From an uncultured Lachnospiraceae bacterium (GTDB lineage Bacteria; Bacillota; Clostridia; Lachnospirales; Lachnospiraceae), in NCBI GenBank assembly GCA_910587085.1, contig CAJUMC010000021.1:1-49571 (forward strand): a stretch of DNA of 49,571 bases, read 5' to 3'. Below, in pieces: positions 49,208 to 49,571 of the stretch (the first letter of the stretch is position 1; each line of letters starts with the position of its first letter). The position numbers and the translations under genes were made by a program. The notes below the pieces were generated by a model. It did not search any database. It saw nothing but the letters and a program-made list of their open reading frames with translations, and had not been told where the DNA came from.

Positions 49208-49571
49208 TTATAGCGTTTCCTCCTTCCCTTTCGCTTTTCCAATCTCCGGCTTGCCAGCGCCAGCCGCCCGTACTTTGAATGCTTCCAGCTTCTCTTTTAG
49301 CGATGCCCTCTGCACAGGCTTGTCAGCCATTACCGCTGTAAATCTCAGCCCTCCATTGCCCATTGTATAATCATTTCTTGCATTTTCTATCGGGTACGGT
49401 ATTGGCGCATCTGCAACGTTTTCCCTTATTCCCGTTTTTTCCTCCTGCCCTGACTTCAAATCATTCTGCAAGGCAGAATGATTGACATCATGTCCAGAAG
49501 ATAGATTATAGGAACGGCGGCAAGCGGCATATCGCCTATTGCAGTGAGTACCACAAGGGAAAAGCCAGAAA
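49208..49571 (-). CDS. Unrecognised protein, open to the window edge
   Basis: A minus-strand frame ends at 49208 and stays open to the last base of the window, so its start lies outside. It contains a mid-part with PIPYPIENARNDYTMGNGGLR and a C-terminal basic helix SLKEKLEAFKVRAAG followed by a Lys/Gly/Glu tail. The tail style resembles accessory proteins of integrative conjugative elements, which would fit the neighbouring transposase-like pseudogene, but I do not recognise the family. The only start codon inside the window is a TTG at 49471. Coding status uncertain. Confidence 0.4.
   Translation of the reverse strand, partial: FWLFPCGTHCNRRYAACRRSYNLSSGHDVNHSALQNDLKSGQEEKTGIRENVADAPIPYPIENARNDYTMGNGGLRFTAVMADKPVQRASLKEKLEAFKVRAAGAGKPEIGKAKGKEETL

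Noticed and set aside
49490..49571. Plus-strand coding remnant at the window end
   Set aside because: A short open stretch with a plausible basic peptide exists, but there is no start codon and the opposite frame is also open; coding strand cannot be decided.

Overview
The window looks like a chromosomal segment of a spore-forming, low-to-medium GC Firmicute, most likely Lachnospiraceae or a close clostridial relative. The evidence is an alpha/beta-type small acid-soluble spore protein with a sigma-G-like promoter, a BceRSAB-type antibiotic-sensing module, a preQ1-riboswitch/queT pair, FabV enoyl reductase, strong GGAGG ribosome sites and TTGACA/TATAAT promoters. The species assignment is inference; no rRNA or tRNA gene was seen.

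Region 1 (about 1-1150): a small P-loop kinase-like gene, a gene-poor stretch, and the terminator that ends the large minus-strand operon.

Region 2 (1157-27120, minus strand): one co-directional locus of about 26 kb, read from 27120 down to 1157. It begins with a strong promoter and a roughly 300-nt leader containing two hairpins, one of them a terminator-like stem with a T-run. Its genes fall into modules. (a) Two GT2 glycosyltransferases. (b) An acyl carrier protein, an acyl-AMP ligase and a GNAT. (c) A tightly overlapped cassette of LuxE-like ligase, LuxC-like reductase and a transketolase split into two subunits. (d) Two proteins with the EEG / HP / SS motifs of bacterial sialyl- and polysialyltransferases, interleaved with two SDRs. 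(e) KAS III, a GNAT-like protein, an MBL-fold hydrolase, a second ACP and a biotin-type carboxyltransferase. (f) A membrane acyltransferase interrupted at a 10-G tract, so possibly phase variable, and a polysaccharide deacetylase. (g) NeuB-NeuC-NeuA for sialic acid synthesis and activation. (h) A Wzm/Wzt-type ABC exporter, a type II thioesterase with a duplicated insert, and an XRE regulator. The reading offered is an ABC-exported sialylated glycan carrying a custom acyl or lipid moiety. The LuxE-LuxC-transketolase order suggests an acid-to-aldehyde-to-ketol extension that I do not recognise as a described pathway.

Region 3 (27537-32071, plus strand): a response regulator, a histidine kinase and a BceAB-type ABC transporter.

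Region 4 (32100-46865): mostly housekeeping genes. These are DUF2461, a sigma factor with a Cys-rich tail, queT behind a riboswitch, SASP, a PQQ-propeller lipoprotein, a membrane SH3 protein with a UvrD-tail-like cytoplasmic domain, a DUF815 ATPase, ArgS, a GNAT-Ogt fusion, FabV, a LiaF-like protein and DUF1015.

Region 5 (46890-49571): decayed accessory DNA. It holds a broken ABC ATPase next to a hairpin, a frameshifted Rpn/PD-(D/E)XK transposase-family gene, and the edge of an unrecognised gene.

A recurring oddity is short tandem duplications or triplications placed at gene ends or inside genes, with unrelated unit sequences (17, 23, 33-34, 43 and 72 bp).
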